The notes under the pieces: model-generated | What the model was told of the DNA's origin: nothing | Database searches by the model: none | The model's input: the letters and a program-made list of their open reading frames with translations, nothing else | NCBI RefSeq assembly: GCF_003635165.1 | Contig: NZ_ML058600.1 | Coordinates: forward strand, 124,001-188,000 | Reading direction: 5' to 3' | Length of the DNA stretch: 64,000 nt | From: Burkholderia sp. Nafp2/4-1b | Lineage (GTDB): Bacteria; Pseudomonadota; Gammaproteobacteria; Burkholderiales; Burkholderiaceae | Program-made: the position numbers and the translations under genes | Shown: positions 8,610-18,983 of the stretch, one piece after another | How positions within the stretch are numbered: the stretch's first letter is position 1 | How the letters are laid out: every line of letters starts with the position of its first letter

Positions 8610-9698
8610 ATGGAAGAGGACGACATCGTCGCCGGATGGGCCGAACGCGTCCGCGCCGCCAGTGCCGACGGCCGGCCGCTGCGGATTCGCGGCGGCGGCA
8701 CCAAGGACTGGTACGGCCAGGCGCTGGACGGCGAAATACTCGACACGCGCGCGTTTCAGGGCGTCGTGTCGTACGACCCGGCCGAACTCGTCGTCACGGT
8801 GCGCGCCGGCACGCCGCTCGCACAGCTTGAAGCCGTGCTCGCCGAGTGCGGCCAGATGCTGCCGTTCGAGCCGCCCCACTTCGGCCGCGCGGCCACCGTC
8901 GGCGGCTGCGTCGCGGCCGGCCTCGCGGGCCCGCGCCGCGCGACCTGCGGCGCGCCGCGCGATTTCGTGCTCGGCGTCACGCTGATGAACGGGCGCGGCG
9001 AAATGCTGCGCTTCGGCGGCCAGGTCGTGAAGAACGTCGCCGGCTACGACGTGGCACGGCTGATGGCCGGCGCGCTCGGCACGCTCGGGCTGATGCTCGA
9101 CCTGTCGATCAAGGTGCTGCCGGTGCCGGTCGCCGAAGTCACGCTGAAGTTCGAGATGACCGCGACCGACGCGGTGCGCAAGCTCAACGAATGGGGCGGC
9201 CATCCGCTGCCTGTCAGCGCGAGCGGCTGGCGCAACGGCACGCTCGTGCTGCGGCTGTCGGGCGCCGAGGCCGCCGTGAAATCGGCGAAGACACTGCTCG
9301 GCGGCGAAGTCGTCGACGCGGTCGAGGCCGAGCGCTTCTGGGCCGGCCTGCGCGAGCATACCGACCCGTTCTTCAACGGCATCCCGCCCGGCTATGCGCT
9401 GTGGCGCCTGTCGCTGCCGTCGATCACCGAACCGATGCACCTGCCCGGCACGCAACTGATGGAATGGGGCGGCGCGCAGCGCTGGTGGATCACCGACGCC
9501 GATGCGCAGACGGTGCGCATGAGCGCGAAGCAGGCCGGCGGCCATGCGACGCTGTTCCGCGCGGGTGACACCTACGACCGCAGCGCGGGCGTGTTCACGC
9601 CGCTGCCCGCACCGCTGATGAAGATTCACCGTGGGCTGAAGAGTGCGTTCGATCCCGCACGCATCTTCAATCGCGGCCGGCTTTACCCCGATCTTTAG
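8610..9698 (+). CDS. glcE: Glycolate oxidase subunit GlcE
   Basis: GlcE is the second FAD-binding subunit of glycolate oxidase, shorter than GlcD. The 362-aa protein begins MEEDDIVAGWAERVRAA and has LRIRGGGTKDWYG, GRAATVGGCVAAGLAGPRR and VVKNVAGYDVARLMAG. It ends IFNRGRLYPDL. The stop codon TAG (9696-9698) overlaps the outer end of the 285-bp palindromic element that starts at 9697, so the insertion may have supplied or replaced the stop. The protein is otherwise full length. Confidence 0.92.
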   Translation: MEEDDIVAGWAERVRAASADGRPLRIRGGGTKDWYGQALDGEILDTRAFQGVVSYDPAELVVTVRAGTPLAQLEAVLAECGQMLPFEPPHFGRAATVGGCVAAGLAGPRRATCGAPRDFVLGVTLMNGRGEMLRFGGQVVKNVAGYDVARLMAGALGTLGLMLDLSIKVLPVPVAEVTLKFEMTATDAVRKLNEWGGHPLPVSASGWRNGTLVLRLSGAEAAVKSAKTLLGGEVVDAVEAERFWAGLREHTDPFFNGIPPGYALWRLSLPSITEPMHLPGTQLMEWGGAQRWWITDADAQTVRMSAKQAGGHATLFRAGDTYDRSAGVFTPLPAPLMKIHRGLKSAFDPARIFNRGRLYPDL

Positions 9699-9981
9699 GG
9701 TCTGTTTACATATGGAACGCACATGCGAATGCCCGAAATCGCTCGTAGGGCAAGAAGTAAGGAGCGCCGTTTGGCCGAGCCAAACAAGCGACGAGCGACG
9801 CCGCCATACGGGCGATTTCGGGCATTCCCGTGACATGTTTTTTTAAATTTGGGGTTGCCACGAGAACGGCCGCTCGCCGCGTTGCGCTCCTTGCGAATAC
9901 GTCAGTATTCGCGGCGTCCCGCGCCTCGCGAGCGGCCGTTCTCGTGGCAACGCATGCGCGTTCCATATGTAAACAGACCCT
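9697..9981. repeat. 285-bp palindromic MITE-like element, copy 1
   Basis: Terminal inverted repeats of 31 bp (9697-9727 and 9951-9981, one mismatch) begin AGGGTCTGTTTACATATGG. Inside are two long hairpins. Hairpin A has arms near 9728-9743 and 9811-9826 (core GCCCGAAATCGC). Hairpin B has arms near 9854-9876 and 9929-9951 (core GCCACGAGAACGGCCGCTCG) with an inner GCGAATAC/GTATTCGC repeat. An AT-rich spacer separates them. The whole could fold as one long stem with two side arms. There is no credible ORF or transposase. A TA dinucleotide straddles each outer boundary (9696-9697 and 9981-9982). The element separates glcE from glcF. Confidence 0.88.
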
Positions 9982-9987
9982 AAGCTG

Positions 9988-11214
9988 ATGCAAACGAATC
10001 TCGCCGATTTCATCCGCAACACGCCCGACGGCGACGAGGCCGACGCGATCCTGCGCAAGTGCGTGCATTGCGGCTTCTGCACCGCGACGTGCCCGACCTA
10101 CCAGCTCCTCGGCGACGAACTCGACGGCCCGCGCGGCCGTATCTACCTGATCAAGCAGATGGTCGAAGGCGCGCCCGTCACGCGCAGCACGCAGCAGCAC
10201 CTGGACCGCTGCCTCACCTGCCGCAGCTGCGAGACGACGTGCCCGTCGGGGGTCCAGTACGGCCGGCTCGTCGAGATCGGCCGCAAGCACGTCGAGGCGC
10301 AGGTCGAACGCCCCGCGCAGCAGCGGCTCATGCGCCGCGTGCTCGCGAGCGTCGTGCCGAACGCGGCGCTGTTCTCGCCCGTCATGCGGCTCGGCCAGCA
10401 CGTGCGGCCGCTGCTGCCGAAACGGCTGCGCGACAAGGTGCCGCCGCGCACGCGGCTGCTCGAATGGCCGCAGCGCACGCATCCGCGCAAGATGCTGATG
10501 CTCGGCGGCTGCGTGCAGCCGTCGATGCTCCCGAACATCAACATCGCGACCGCGCGCGTGCTCGATGCGCTCGGCATCGAGACGGTCGTCGCACCCGACG
10601 CCGGCTGCTGCGGCGCGATCCGCCTGCACCTGAACTATCACGACGAAGCGCTCGCCGACGCGCGCCGCAACATCGACGCGTGGTGGCCGTATGTCGAGCA
10701 AGGCGCCGAGGCGATCGTGATGAACGCATCGGGCTGCGGCGCGACGGTGCTCGAATACGCGCACCTGCTGCGCGACGATCCGGCCTATGCGGAGAAGGCC
10801 CAGCGCATCGTGGCGCTCACGCGCGACATCTCCGACGTGCTGCTCGCGTTCGAGGCCGAGATCGCGACTCTTGCGCGCCGCCGCGCCATCCATACCGTCG
10901 CGTACCACCCGCCGTGCACGCTGCAGCACGGCCAGCAGTCGCGCGGCAAGGTCGAGCGCCTGCTGGAGACGCTCGGCATCGACGTGCGCCTGCCGGCCGA
11001 CAGCCACCTGTGCTGCGGGTCGGCCGGCACGTATTCGCTGACGCAGCCGTCGCTGTCGTACCGGCTGCGCAAGCAGAAGCTGCTGAAGCTGCAGGCGCTC
11101 GAGCCGCAGATGATCGTGTCGGGCAACGTCGGCTGCATCGCGCATCTGCAGAGCGGCACGCAGATTCCGGTCGCGCACTGGATCCAGCTCGTCGAGCATC
11201 TGCTGTACGGCTGA
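9988..11214 (+). CDS. glcF: Glycolate oxidase iron-sulfur subunit GlcF
   Basis: GlcF carries two 4Fe-4S clusters and heterodisulfide-reductase-like domains that pass electrons from GlcD/GlcE to the membrane. The 408-aa protein has the cluster motifs CVHCGFCTATCPTY and CLTCRSCETTCPSG (residues about 28-90), then two CCG-type domains containing DAGCCGAIRLHLN and SHLCCGSAGTYS. The ATG lies only six bases after the 285-bp element and has no visible Shine-Dalgarno sequence. Translation was probably coupled to glcE before the insertion and may now be weaker. Confidence 0.94.
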   Translation: MQTNLADFIRNTPDGDEADAILRKCVHCGFCTATCPTYQLLGDELDGPRGRIYLIKQMVEGAPVTRSTQQHLDRCLTCRSCETTCPSGVQYGRLVEIGRKHVEAQVERPAQQRLMRRVLASVVPNAALFSPVMRLGQHVRPLLPKRLRDKVPPRTRLLEWPQRTHPRKMLMLGGCVQPSMLPNINIATARVLDALGIETVVAPDAGCCGAIRLHLNYHDEALADARRNIDAWWPYVEQGAEAIVMNASGCGATVLEYAHLLRDDPAYAEKAQRIVALTRDISDVLLAFEAEIATLARRRAIHTVAYHPPCTLQHGQQSRGKVERLLETLGIDVRLPADSHLCCGSAGTYSLTQPSLSYRLRKQKLLKLQALEPQMIVSGNVGCIAHLQSGTQIPVAHWIQLVEHLLYG

Positions 11215-11366
11215 CGCGCACGGGCGGCCTGGCCGGCGCCCCGTCCGTATAATGGGCGAATCGATGCGGCGCGTGCCGTGCCGCATCCGGTGCCCCGCAT
11301 CCGGCGCCCCATTCGTTCACCGTACTTGCCGCCGTACCCGCTTCCGTGCCTGCTCCCGTGCCCGTC

Positions 11367-12065
11367 ATGTCCGATTTCGCCGCCCGTCTCGACTCCGTCC
11401 ACCGCCGCATCGCCGACGCCGCCCGTGCGGCCGGCCGCGATCCCGCCACCGTCTCGCTGCTCGCCGTGTCGAAGACGTTTCCCGCCGACGACGTGCGCGC
11501 CGCGCATGCGGCCGGACAGCGCGCGTTCGGCGAAAACTACGTGCAGGAATCGATCGACAAGATCGATGCGCTCGCCGATCTGCGCGCCGAGCTCGAATGG
11601 CATTTCATCGGCCCGCTGCAATCGAACAAGACGCGCGCGGTCGCCGAACGCTTCGACTGGGTCCATTCGGTCGACCGGCTGAAGATCGCGCAGCGTCTCG
11701 CCGAACAGCGCCCCGCGCACCTGCCGCCGCTCAATGTGTGCGTGCAGGTGAACATCAGCGGCGAGGCGTCGAAGAGCGGCGTCGCGCCGGCCGACGTGGC
11801 CGACGTCGCGCGCGCGGTCGCCGCGCTGCCGACGCTGCGCCTGCGCGGGCTGATGGCGATTCCCGAACCGGCCGGCGATACCGACGCGCAACGCGCGCCG
11901 CATCGTGCGCTGCACGCGCTGTTCGACGCATTGCGCGCCGAGGGCCTGCCGCTCGACACGCTGTCGATGGGCATGTCCGCCGATCTCGAAGCGGCGGTGC
12001 TCGAAGGCGCGACGATCGTGCGCGTCGGCACCGCGATCTTCGGCGCGCGCGACTATGCGCACTGA
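11367..12065 (+). CDS. yggS: YggS-family pyridoxal-phosphate homeostasis protein
   Basis: YggS/PROSC proteins bind pyridoxal 5'-phosphate in an alanine-racemase-like barrel and buffer the cofactor in the cytoplasm; no catalytic reaction is established. The 232-aa protein shows SLLAVSKTFP with the PLP lysine, FGENYVQE, WHFIGPLQSNK and LSMGMSADLEAAV. The methionine at 11367 gives the usual family length. A methionine 7 codons upstream is possible but lacks support. It lies 51 bp before proC, a common pairing in proteobacteria. Confidence 0.92.
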   Translation: MSDFAARLDSVHRRIADAARAAGRDPATVSLLAVSKTFPADDVRAAHAAGQRAFGENYVQESIDKIDALADLRAELEWHFIGPLQSNKTRAVAERFDWVHSVDRLKIAQRLAEQRPAHLPPLNVCVQVNISGEASKSGVAPADVADVARAVAALPTLRLRGLMAIPEPAGDTDAQRAPHRALHALFDALRAEGLPLDTLSMGMSADLEAAVLEGATIVRVGTAIFGARDYAH

Positions 12066-12116
12066 GCGCCGCCCGTTTTCCGCATTTCCGTTCACCTACC
12101 TGCTCAATCGGACATC

Positions 12117-12929
12117 ATGAAAATCGCATTCATCGGCGGCGGCAACATGGCCGCGGCACTGATCGGCGGCCTGATCAAGCGCGGCGTCGCCGCTGACGGC
12201 CTGTATGCCATCGACGTCAACGAGGACGCCCGCGCGCGCACCGCGCAGCAATTCGGCATCCGCACCGGCGCGGCCGTCGACGCGACGCTCGCCGACTACG
12301 ACGCGATCGTGCTCGCGGTGAAGCCGCAAGTGCTGAAGGACGTCGCGCAGGCGCTCGCCCCGCATCTGCAATCGCAGCTCGTGATCAGCATCGCGGCCGG
12401 CATCCGCGGCACCGATCTCGCGCGCTGGCTCGGCAACTACGCGCGCGTCGTGCGCACGATGCCGAACACGCCGGCGCTGGTCGGCATGGGCGTGACGGGC
12501 CTTGCCGCGCTGCCGGGCGTCGACGCTGCCGGTCGCGAGCTCGCATCGAACGTGCTCGGCGCGGTCGGCGAGATCGTCTGGTTCGACGACGAAGCGCAGC
12601 TCGACGCGGTCACGGCGATTTCGGGCAGCGGCCCGGCGTACGTGTTCTATTTCATCGAAGCGCTGCAGGAAGCCGCGCGCCGTCTCGGCATGAACGACGA
12701 ACAGGGCCGCGCGCTCGCGGTCGCGACGTTCGCGGGTGCCGCGCAGCTCGCCGCGCAATCGGGCGAACCGGCGAGCGTGCTGCGCGAGCGCGTGACGTCG
12801 AAGGGCGGCACGACGGCCGCCGCGCTCGCGTCGTTCGACGCGCAAGGCGTGAAGGAGGCGATCGTGCGCGGCGCGCTCGCGGCAGAGGCACGCGCAAAGG
12901 AAATGGGCGACGAGCTCGGCCGCGCATAA
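12117..12929 (+). CDS. proC: Pyrroline-5-carboxylate reductase
   Basis: ProC reduces 1-pyrroline-5-carboxylate to proline with NAD(P)H, the last step of proline synthesis. The 270-aa protein has the N-terminal Rossmann motif IAFIGGGNMAAALIGG, the stretch VRTMPNTPALVGMG, and the family signature SGSGPAYVFYFIEAL with the helical dimer domain after it. Length is normal. It ends before a strong terminator. Confidence 0.96.
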   Translation: MKIAFIGGGNMAAALIGGLIKRGVAADGLYAIDVNEDARARTAQQFGIRTGAAVDATLADYDAIVLAVKPQVLKDVAQALAPHLQSQLVISIAAGIRGTDLARWLGNYARVVRTMPNTPALVGMGVTGLAALPGVDAAGRELASNVLGAVGEIVWFDDEAQLDAVTAISGSGPAYVFYFIEALQEAARRLGMNDEQGRALAVATFAGAAQLAAQSGEPASVLRERVTSKGGTTAAALASFDAQGVKEAIVRGALAAEARAKEMGDELGRA

Positions 12930-12980
12930 GCGTGGCATAAGCGTGGCGACCCAGGCCGGGGCTCTCCCGGCATCGGTAAC

Positions 12981-13006
12981 AAAAAAGCGGCCGAGGCCGC
13001 TTTTTT
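12981..13006. terminator. Bidirectional terminator between proC and ubiA
   Basis: A near-perfect hairpin, AAAAAAGCGGCC (12981-12992) with GGCCGCTTTTTT (12995-13006), has U-runs on either strand. It separates convergent proC and ubiA. Confidence 0.9.
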
Positions 13007-13044
13007 GTTGGCATTGCGCGTCGGGGCGACGCGCTCGCGCACAG

Positions 13045-13917
13045 TCAGTAGGCCGCGGACCCGGCCAGCAGGTAATGCGCGGCAATCCCCGCGAACAGCG
13101 CGCCGCCGAGCCAGTTGTTGTGCCGGAACGCCGCGAAGCACGGCATCCGCTCGCGATCCTTGATCAGCGTGTAGTGATACAGCGCGCAGCCGACCGCTGC
13201 AGCCCAGCCGGCCCAGTACACGAGCCCGAAGCCGAGCGTCACGCCGATCCACACGTAGATGCCGAGCGTCACCGCATAGCACGCCATCACGGCCGCGACG
13301 TCGAAGCGGCCGAACGTCAGCGCGGACGTGCGAATGCCGATCTTGATGTCGTCGTCGCGGTCGACCATCGCGTATTCGGTGTCGTAGGCAACCGACCAGA
13401 AGATGTTCGCGATCAGCATCACCCAAGCCAGCATCGGCACCGTGTCCTGCACGGCCGCGAACGCCATCGGGATCCCGAAGCCGAACGCGATGCCGAGGTA
13501 CGCCTGCGGAATCGCGAAGAAACGCTTCATGAACGGATACGAGCCGGCGACGAACAGCGCGACGACCGACAGCTCTTTCGTCAGCGTATTGAGCGGCAGG
13601 ATCAGCAGGAACGCGATGAACGACAGCACCACCGCGATCGCCACGGCTTCCCATGCGCGGATCTTGCCCGACGTCAACGGCCGGTCGGCCGTGCGCTTCA
13701 CGTGGCGGTCGAAATCGCGGTCCGCGTAGTCGTTCATCGCGCAACCGGCCGAGCGCATCAGCAGCGTGCCGAGCACGAAGATGACGAGCAGCGGCCAGCG
13801 CGGATGACCGTCCGACGCGATCCACAGTGCGTTGAGCGTCGGCCAGAGCAGCAGCAGGCTGCCGATCGGCTTGTCCATCCGGACGAGCCGCAGATACAGG
13901 GGGAAGCGGGCAAGCAT
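13045..13917 (-). CDS. ubiA: 4-hydroxybenzoate octaprenyltransferase
   Basis: UbiA attaches the polyprenyl tail to 4-hydroxybenzoate in ubiquinone synthesis and is an integral inner-membrane enzyme. The 290-aa protein begins [20 protein letters not shown]. It has the two aspartate-rich, Mg-diphosphate-binding motifs: [20 protein letters not shown] and [16 protein letters not shown]. About eight hydrophobic segments are visible. The start at 13917 matches E. coli length; an upstream in-frame methionine at 13947 is less likely. Confidence 0.94.
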   Translation of the reverse strand: MLARFPLYLRLVRMDKPIGSLLLLWPTLNALWIASDGHPRWPLLVIFVLGTLLMRSAGCAMNDYADRDFDRHVKRTADRPLTSGKIRAWEAVAIAVVLSFIAFLLILPLNTLTKELSVVALFVAGSYPFMKRFFAIPQAYLGIAFGFGIPMAFAAVQDTVPMLAWVMLIANIFWSVAYDTEYAMVDRDDDIKIGIRTSALTFGRFDVAAVMACYAVTLGIYVWIGVTLGFGLVYWAGWAAAVGCALYHYTLIKDRERMPCFAAFRHNNWLGGALFAGIAAHYLLAGSAAY

Positions 13918-14255
13918 GGCGTGGCACCGGGAACAGAATCCCGGCATTTTAGAGCCGAGCGGCGGTTCCCGTCATGTCGGGAGGGCCCGGGTCCGCGTGC
14001 GGTGGCCTGCACGGCGGCCGGCCGGACCCGCTGCAGGCGGGCGGACGGCCGATGCGGGTCGATCGGGGGACAGATGCATGAGCGGTGCGCGGCCCGCGTC
14101 GGCCGGCGATTCATGCGGATGCAATGCCGATGCGATCCGGCCGCGGGCGACCTGGACCCCGTTCGAAGTCGAACACCGGTCGAGCGCCCGGCCGATCTCC
14201 GCTTGATACCGGTTGATACCGGCCGCACGACGCACGACCGGCTGGACCGCGCCTT
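13918..14255. other. Intergenic region ubiA-dps, no gene seen
   Basis: These 338 bp hold no frame with a convincing start or ribosome site. The only structure noted is a tandem duplication of TTGATACCGG (14203-14222). The ubiA promoter probably lies near its left end. Confidence 0.5.
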
Positions 14256-14744
14256 TTACGCGAGCAGCGACCGCAGCATCCACGCGGTCTTTTCATGCGT
14301 CTGCAGACGCTGCGTGAGCAGGTCGGCGGTCGGCTCGTCGCTCGCCGCATCGGCGATCGGGAAGATTTCGCGCGCGGTGCGCACGACCGTCTCGTGCCCC
14401 TCGACGAGTTGGCGGATCATCTCTTCGGCCGCCGGCACGCCGTCCGCTTCCGGTACCGACGACAGTTTCGCGAAATCCGCGAACGTGCCCGGCGCGACGA
14501 CGCCCAGCGTGCGAATGCGCTCGGCGACCGAGTCGACCGCGAGCCACAGTTCGTTGTACTGCTCTTCGAACATCAGGTGCAGCGTGTTGAACATCGGACC
14601 CGTGACGTTCCAGTGGAAGTTGTGGGTCTTCAGATACAGCGAAAACGTATCGGCGAGCAGGCGCGACAGGCCGTCCGCAATCTTCTTGCGGTCCTTGTCG
14701 CTGATGCCGATGTTGATCTGCGTGGCGTTGCCTTTCTTGGCCAT
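14256..14744 (-). CDS. dps: DNA-protecting ferritin-like protein Dps
   Basis: Dps forms a 12-subunit shell that binds DNA and oxidises and stores iron with hydrogen peroxide, protecting DNA. The 162-aa protein contains the ferroxidase signature [20 protein letters not shown] with the conserved His and acidic residues. It starts after TGAGGAG. It is downstream of katG on the same strand with a 60-aa ORF between. In Burkholderia pseudomallei dpsA is reported to be induced with katG through OxyR, and the same order here suggests the same control. Confidence 0.95.
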   Translation of the reverse strand: MAKKGNATQINIGISDKDRKKIADGLSRLLADTFSLYLKTHNFHWNVTGPMFNTLHLMFEEQYNELWLAVDSVAERIRTLGVVAPGTFADFAKLSSVPEADGVPAAEEMIRQLVEGHETVVRTAREIFPIADAASDEPTADLLTQRLQTHEKTAWMLRSLLA

Positions 14745-14863
14745 CTTCGAGACTCCTCATTCGGAATGTTGAACCGGCGAAAATGCGCGAGCAATCCGCA
14801 TGCCGCATCGCGCGGCATTCGTTCGCGACGTGCCAGTCTAGCGCGGCGAGCGTTTTGCTGCGC

Positions 14864-15046
14864 TCAACCGCCGGCGCCCGACACGAGCGGCGCGAGCGCG
14901 TGCAGCGTCTGCGCGGCGAGCTCGGCCGCCCCGCCGATGACGATCGCGAAACCGACGATGCGCCGTGCCAGTTCGGCCGGCGAGCGCATCGCTGGCGCCG
15001 AGAATGCGGCGCGCATGTTCAGCATCATTTGCGTCATGGTCGTCAC
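14864..15046 (-). CDS. Small hydrophobic hypothetical protein (60 aa)
   Basis: I do not recognise this family. The 60-aa frame MTTMTQMMLNMRAAFSAPAM... contains one hydrophobic segment (about residues 31-55) and no cysteine. Its ATG is preceded by GAAGGAGTGA, one of the strongest ribosome sites in the region, which is the main reason to regard it as real. It lies between katG and dps on the same strand and could be translated from a katG-dps transcript. A membrane peptide is possible; no function is assigned. Confidence 0.5.
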   Translation of the reverse strand: MTTMTQMMLNMRAAFSAPAMRSPAELARRIVGFAIVIGGAAELAAQTLHALAPLVSGAGG

Positions 15047-15077
15047 TCCTTCGACAAAACCCTGGATCGGAAGAACG

Positions 15078-15103
15078 AACGGCCGGTCGCGCGACCGGCC
15101 GTT
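15078..15103. terminator. Palindromic hairpin between katG and dps
   Basis: AACGGCCGGTCGC is followed directly by GCGACCGGCCGTT, a perfect 26-bp palindrome 56 bp after the katG stop. It lacks a real U-run, so it may be a leaky terminator or a stabilising 3' structure that lowers expression of the genes beyond katG. Confidence 0.5.
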
Positions 15104-15158
15104 TCAGGTTGCAACGTGACGCGCTAGCGCATCACGTCATGCACGCGATTCACGCCAT

Positions 15159-17504
<2,346 letters not shown>

Positions 17505-17559
17505 TCACGGCTGGACGGCGGGTGAATCGGGGGAACGCCGAACCGGCGTGCGGCGGCGC

Positions 17560-17697
17560 TCATCCGCCATACACACGATCGGCCAGGTACGCGAACGCAA
17601 TCGGGCGCAGGCTGCGCGCCGCGGCCCTGGCACGATTGACGACTTCATCGCGCGACGGAATGTTCCGCTGCGCGTGCTGCAATACCGACCGCATCAT
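17560..17697 (-). CDS. Small hypothetical protein (45 aa) between oxyR and katG
   Basis: The 45-aa frame starts MMRSVLQHAQRNIPSRDEVV and ends FAYLADRVYGG. It is rich in Arg and Ala, predicted mostly helical, with no signal peptide or cysteine. A near-perfect ribosome site AAAGGAGGATG (about 17701-17711, minus strand) precedes the tandem ATG codons. It sits just downstream of the predicted OxyR-controlled promoter and 214 bp before katG, so it could be the first gene of the katG transcript. I do not recognise a family. Confidence 0.5.
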   Translation of the reverse strand: MMRSVLQHAQRNIPSRDEVVNRARAAARSLRPIAFAYLADRVYGG

Positions 17698-17765
17698 GAC
17701 ATCCTCCTTTGACGCTTGCATTCAACGTGCAGATCGGACTTTCCCGAAGGCGCCGATCCATGCAG

Positions 17766-17826
17766 AGGATTCTATGCAAATCTATCGAATATTTGAATTT
17801 GATAAATTTCATCTATTCAATAGGGA
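17766..17826 (-). promoter_or_regulatory. Predicted OxyR-controlled promoter of the katG transcript
   Basis: This AT-rich stretch stands out in a GC-rich genome. On the minus strand a -10 TAGAAT (17774-17769) follows TTCAAA with a 17-bp spacer. Just upstream, tetranucleotides spaced by 7 bp read ATAG-N7-TTAT-N7-AAAT-N7-AGAT, which is 11 of 16 matches to the OxyR consensus ATAG-N7-CTAT-N7-ATAG-N7-CTAT. The placement next to the -35 fits activation by OxyR. Confidence 0.45.
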
Positions 17827-17830
17827 AAAA

Positions 17831-17856
17831 TAAACGGGGTCGCAAGACCCCGTTTA
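17831..17856 (-). terminator. Intrinsic hairpin terminator of oxyR
   Basis: The hairpin TAAACGGGGTC/GACCCCGTTTA (17831-17841 and 17846-17856) is 30 bp after the oxyR stop. On the minus strand it is followed by TTTTTCCC. It separates oxyR from the katG promoter. Confidence 0.8.
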
Positions 17857-17886
17857 CTGGTCCTCTTCACGCGCGCGGCAAGCGGC

Positions 17887-18846
17887 TCAGTTCATCGTCG
17901 CCGGCATGTCGAGCTTCGCGACGCCCGGCAGGTCGCACGCGGCGATCGCCTCGCTGATCGCGTCGATCGCCGGCATCCGCGTGAAGCTCTTGCGCCACAC
18001 CAGCACGACGCGGCGGTCGGGCACCGGTTCGTTGAACGGCACGTACGACAGCAGCTCGGCATCCGGCCCGTTCGCGCGCGGGCCGACCTCGGCGACCGAC
18101 ATCCGCGGCAGCACCGTGATGCCGACGCCGCTCGCGACCATATGGCGGATCGTTTCGAGCGACGAGCCCTCGAAAGTCTTCTGGATGCCGTCGGCCGTCT
18201 GCGAGAAGCGCATCAGCTCCGGGCACACGCCAAGCACGTGATCGCGGAAACAATGGCCGTTGCCGAGCAGCAGCATGGTTTCCTGCTTCAGGTCTTCGGC
18301 GTCGATCTCTTCGCGCTTCTCCCACGGGTGGCCGGCCGGCAGCGCGACGACGAACGGCTCGTCGTACAACGGCCGCACCATCAGACCGGTTTCGGGGAAC
18401 GGCAGCGCCATGATCGCGGCGTCGATCTCGCCCTGCTTCAGCAGTTCGAGCAGCTTGAGCGTGTAGTTCTCCTGCAGCATCAGCGGCATCTGCGGCACGC
18501 GCTGGATCATCTGCTTGACGAGCGTCGGCAGCAGGTACGGCCCGATCGTATAGATCACGCCGAGACGGAACGGGCCGACGAGCGGATCCTTGCCCTGCTT
18601 CGCGATCTCCTTGATCGCGAAGGTCTGCTCGAGCACGCGCTGCGCCTGCGTGACGATCTGGTCGCCGATCGGGGTCACGCTCACTTCGCTCGCGCCGCGC
18701 TCGAAAATCTGCACGTTGAGCTCGTCTTCCAGCTTCTTGATCGCCACCGACAGCGTCGGCTGGCTCACGAAGCAGGCTTCGGCCGCGCGACCGAAGTGCC
18801 GTTCGCGCGCGACCGCGACGATGTATTTCAATTCAGTCAGGGTCAT
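17887..18846 (-). CDS. oxyR: Hydrogen-peroxide-sensing LysR-type regulator OxyR
   Basis: OxyR senses peroxide by forming a disulfide and then activates defence genes such as katG and dps. The 319-aa protein has an N-terminal winged helix (residues about 1-60, CFVSQPTLSVAIKKLE). The sensing cysteines fall exactly at Cys199 and Cys208 (GHCFRDHVLGVC), as in E. coli. It sits between recG and katG on the same strand. An OxyR-like motif overlaps its own promoter region. Confidence 0.97.
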   Translation of the reverse strand: MTLTELKYIVAVARERHFGRAAEACFVSQPTLSVAIKKLEDELNVQIFERGASEVSVTPIGDQIVTQAQRVLEQTFAIKEIAKQGKDPLVGPFRLGVIYTIGPYLLPTLVKQMIQRVPQMPLMLQENYTLKLLELLKQGEIDAAIMALPFPETGLMVRPLYDEPFVVALPAGHPWEKREEIDAEDLKQETMLLLGNGHCFRDHVLGVCPELMRFSQTADGIQKTFEGSSLETIRHMVASGVGITVLPRMSVAEVGPRANGPDAELLSYVPFNEPVPDRRVVLVWRKSFTRMPAIDAISEAIAACDLPGVAKLDMPATMN

Positions 18847-18851
18847 TGTGG

Positions 18852-18888
18852 GTCAATCAGGTATATACAGGCGATAGGTTTAATTTAT
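18852..18888 (-). promoter_or_regulatory. Possible OxyR site upstream of oxyR
   Basis: On the minus strand, tetranucleotides at 7-bp spacing read ATAA-N7-CTAT-N7-ATAT-N7-TGAC, 11 of 16 matches to the OxyR consensus, and GTATAAAT overlaps it as a possible -10. It lies within 45 bp of the oxyR start, where an autoregulatory site would be expected. Confidence 0.4.
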
Positions 18889-18983
18889 ACACCCACTGGC
18901 ACCGGTTCGCCAAGTTTCTCTGCATGGGGCCAGGCGGATAAACGCCGAAACGGGCGTTTTAAATCCGGCCCCGAGCGCACGAA

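Noticed and set aside
6081-9836. A 1251-codon minus-strand open frame across the glc genes
   Set aside because: It is antisense to the well-supported oxidase, glcD and glcE genes, is extremely Arg/Ala/His-rich, and begins inside the palindromic element. High GC produces such long antisense frames.
9643-9846. Short proteins sharing ECPKS...GDFGHSRDMFF-like sequence at both elements
   Set aside because: These frames appear in both element copies only because the element itself is repeated; they lie in hairpin arms and have no ribosome site.
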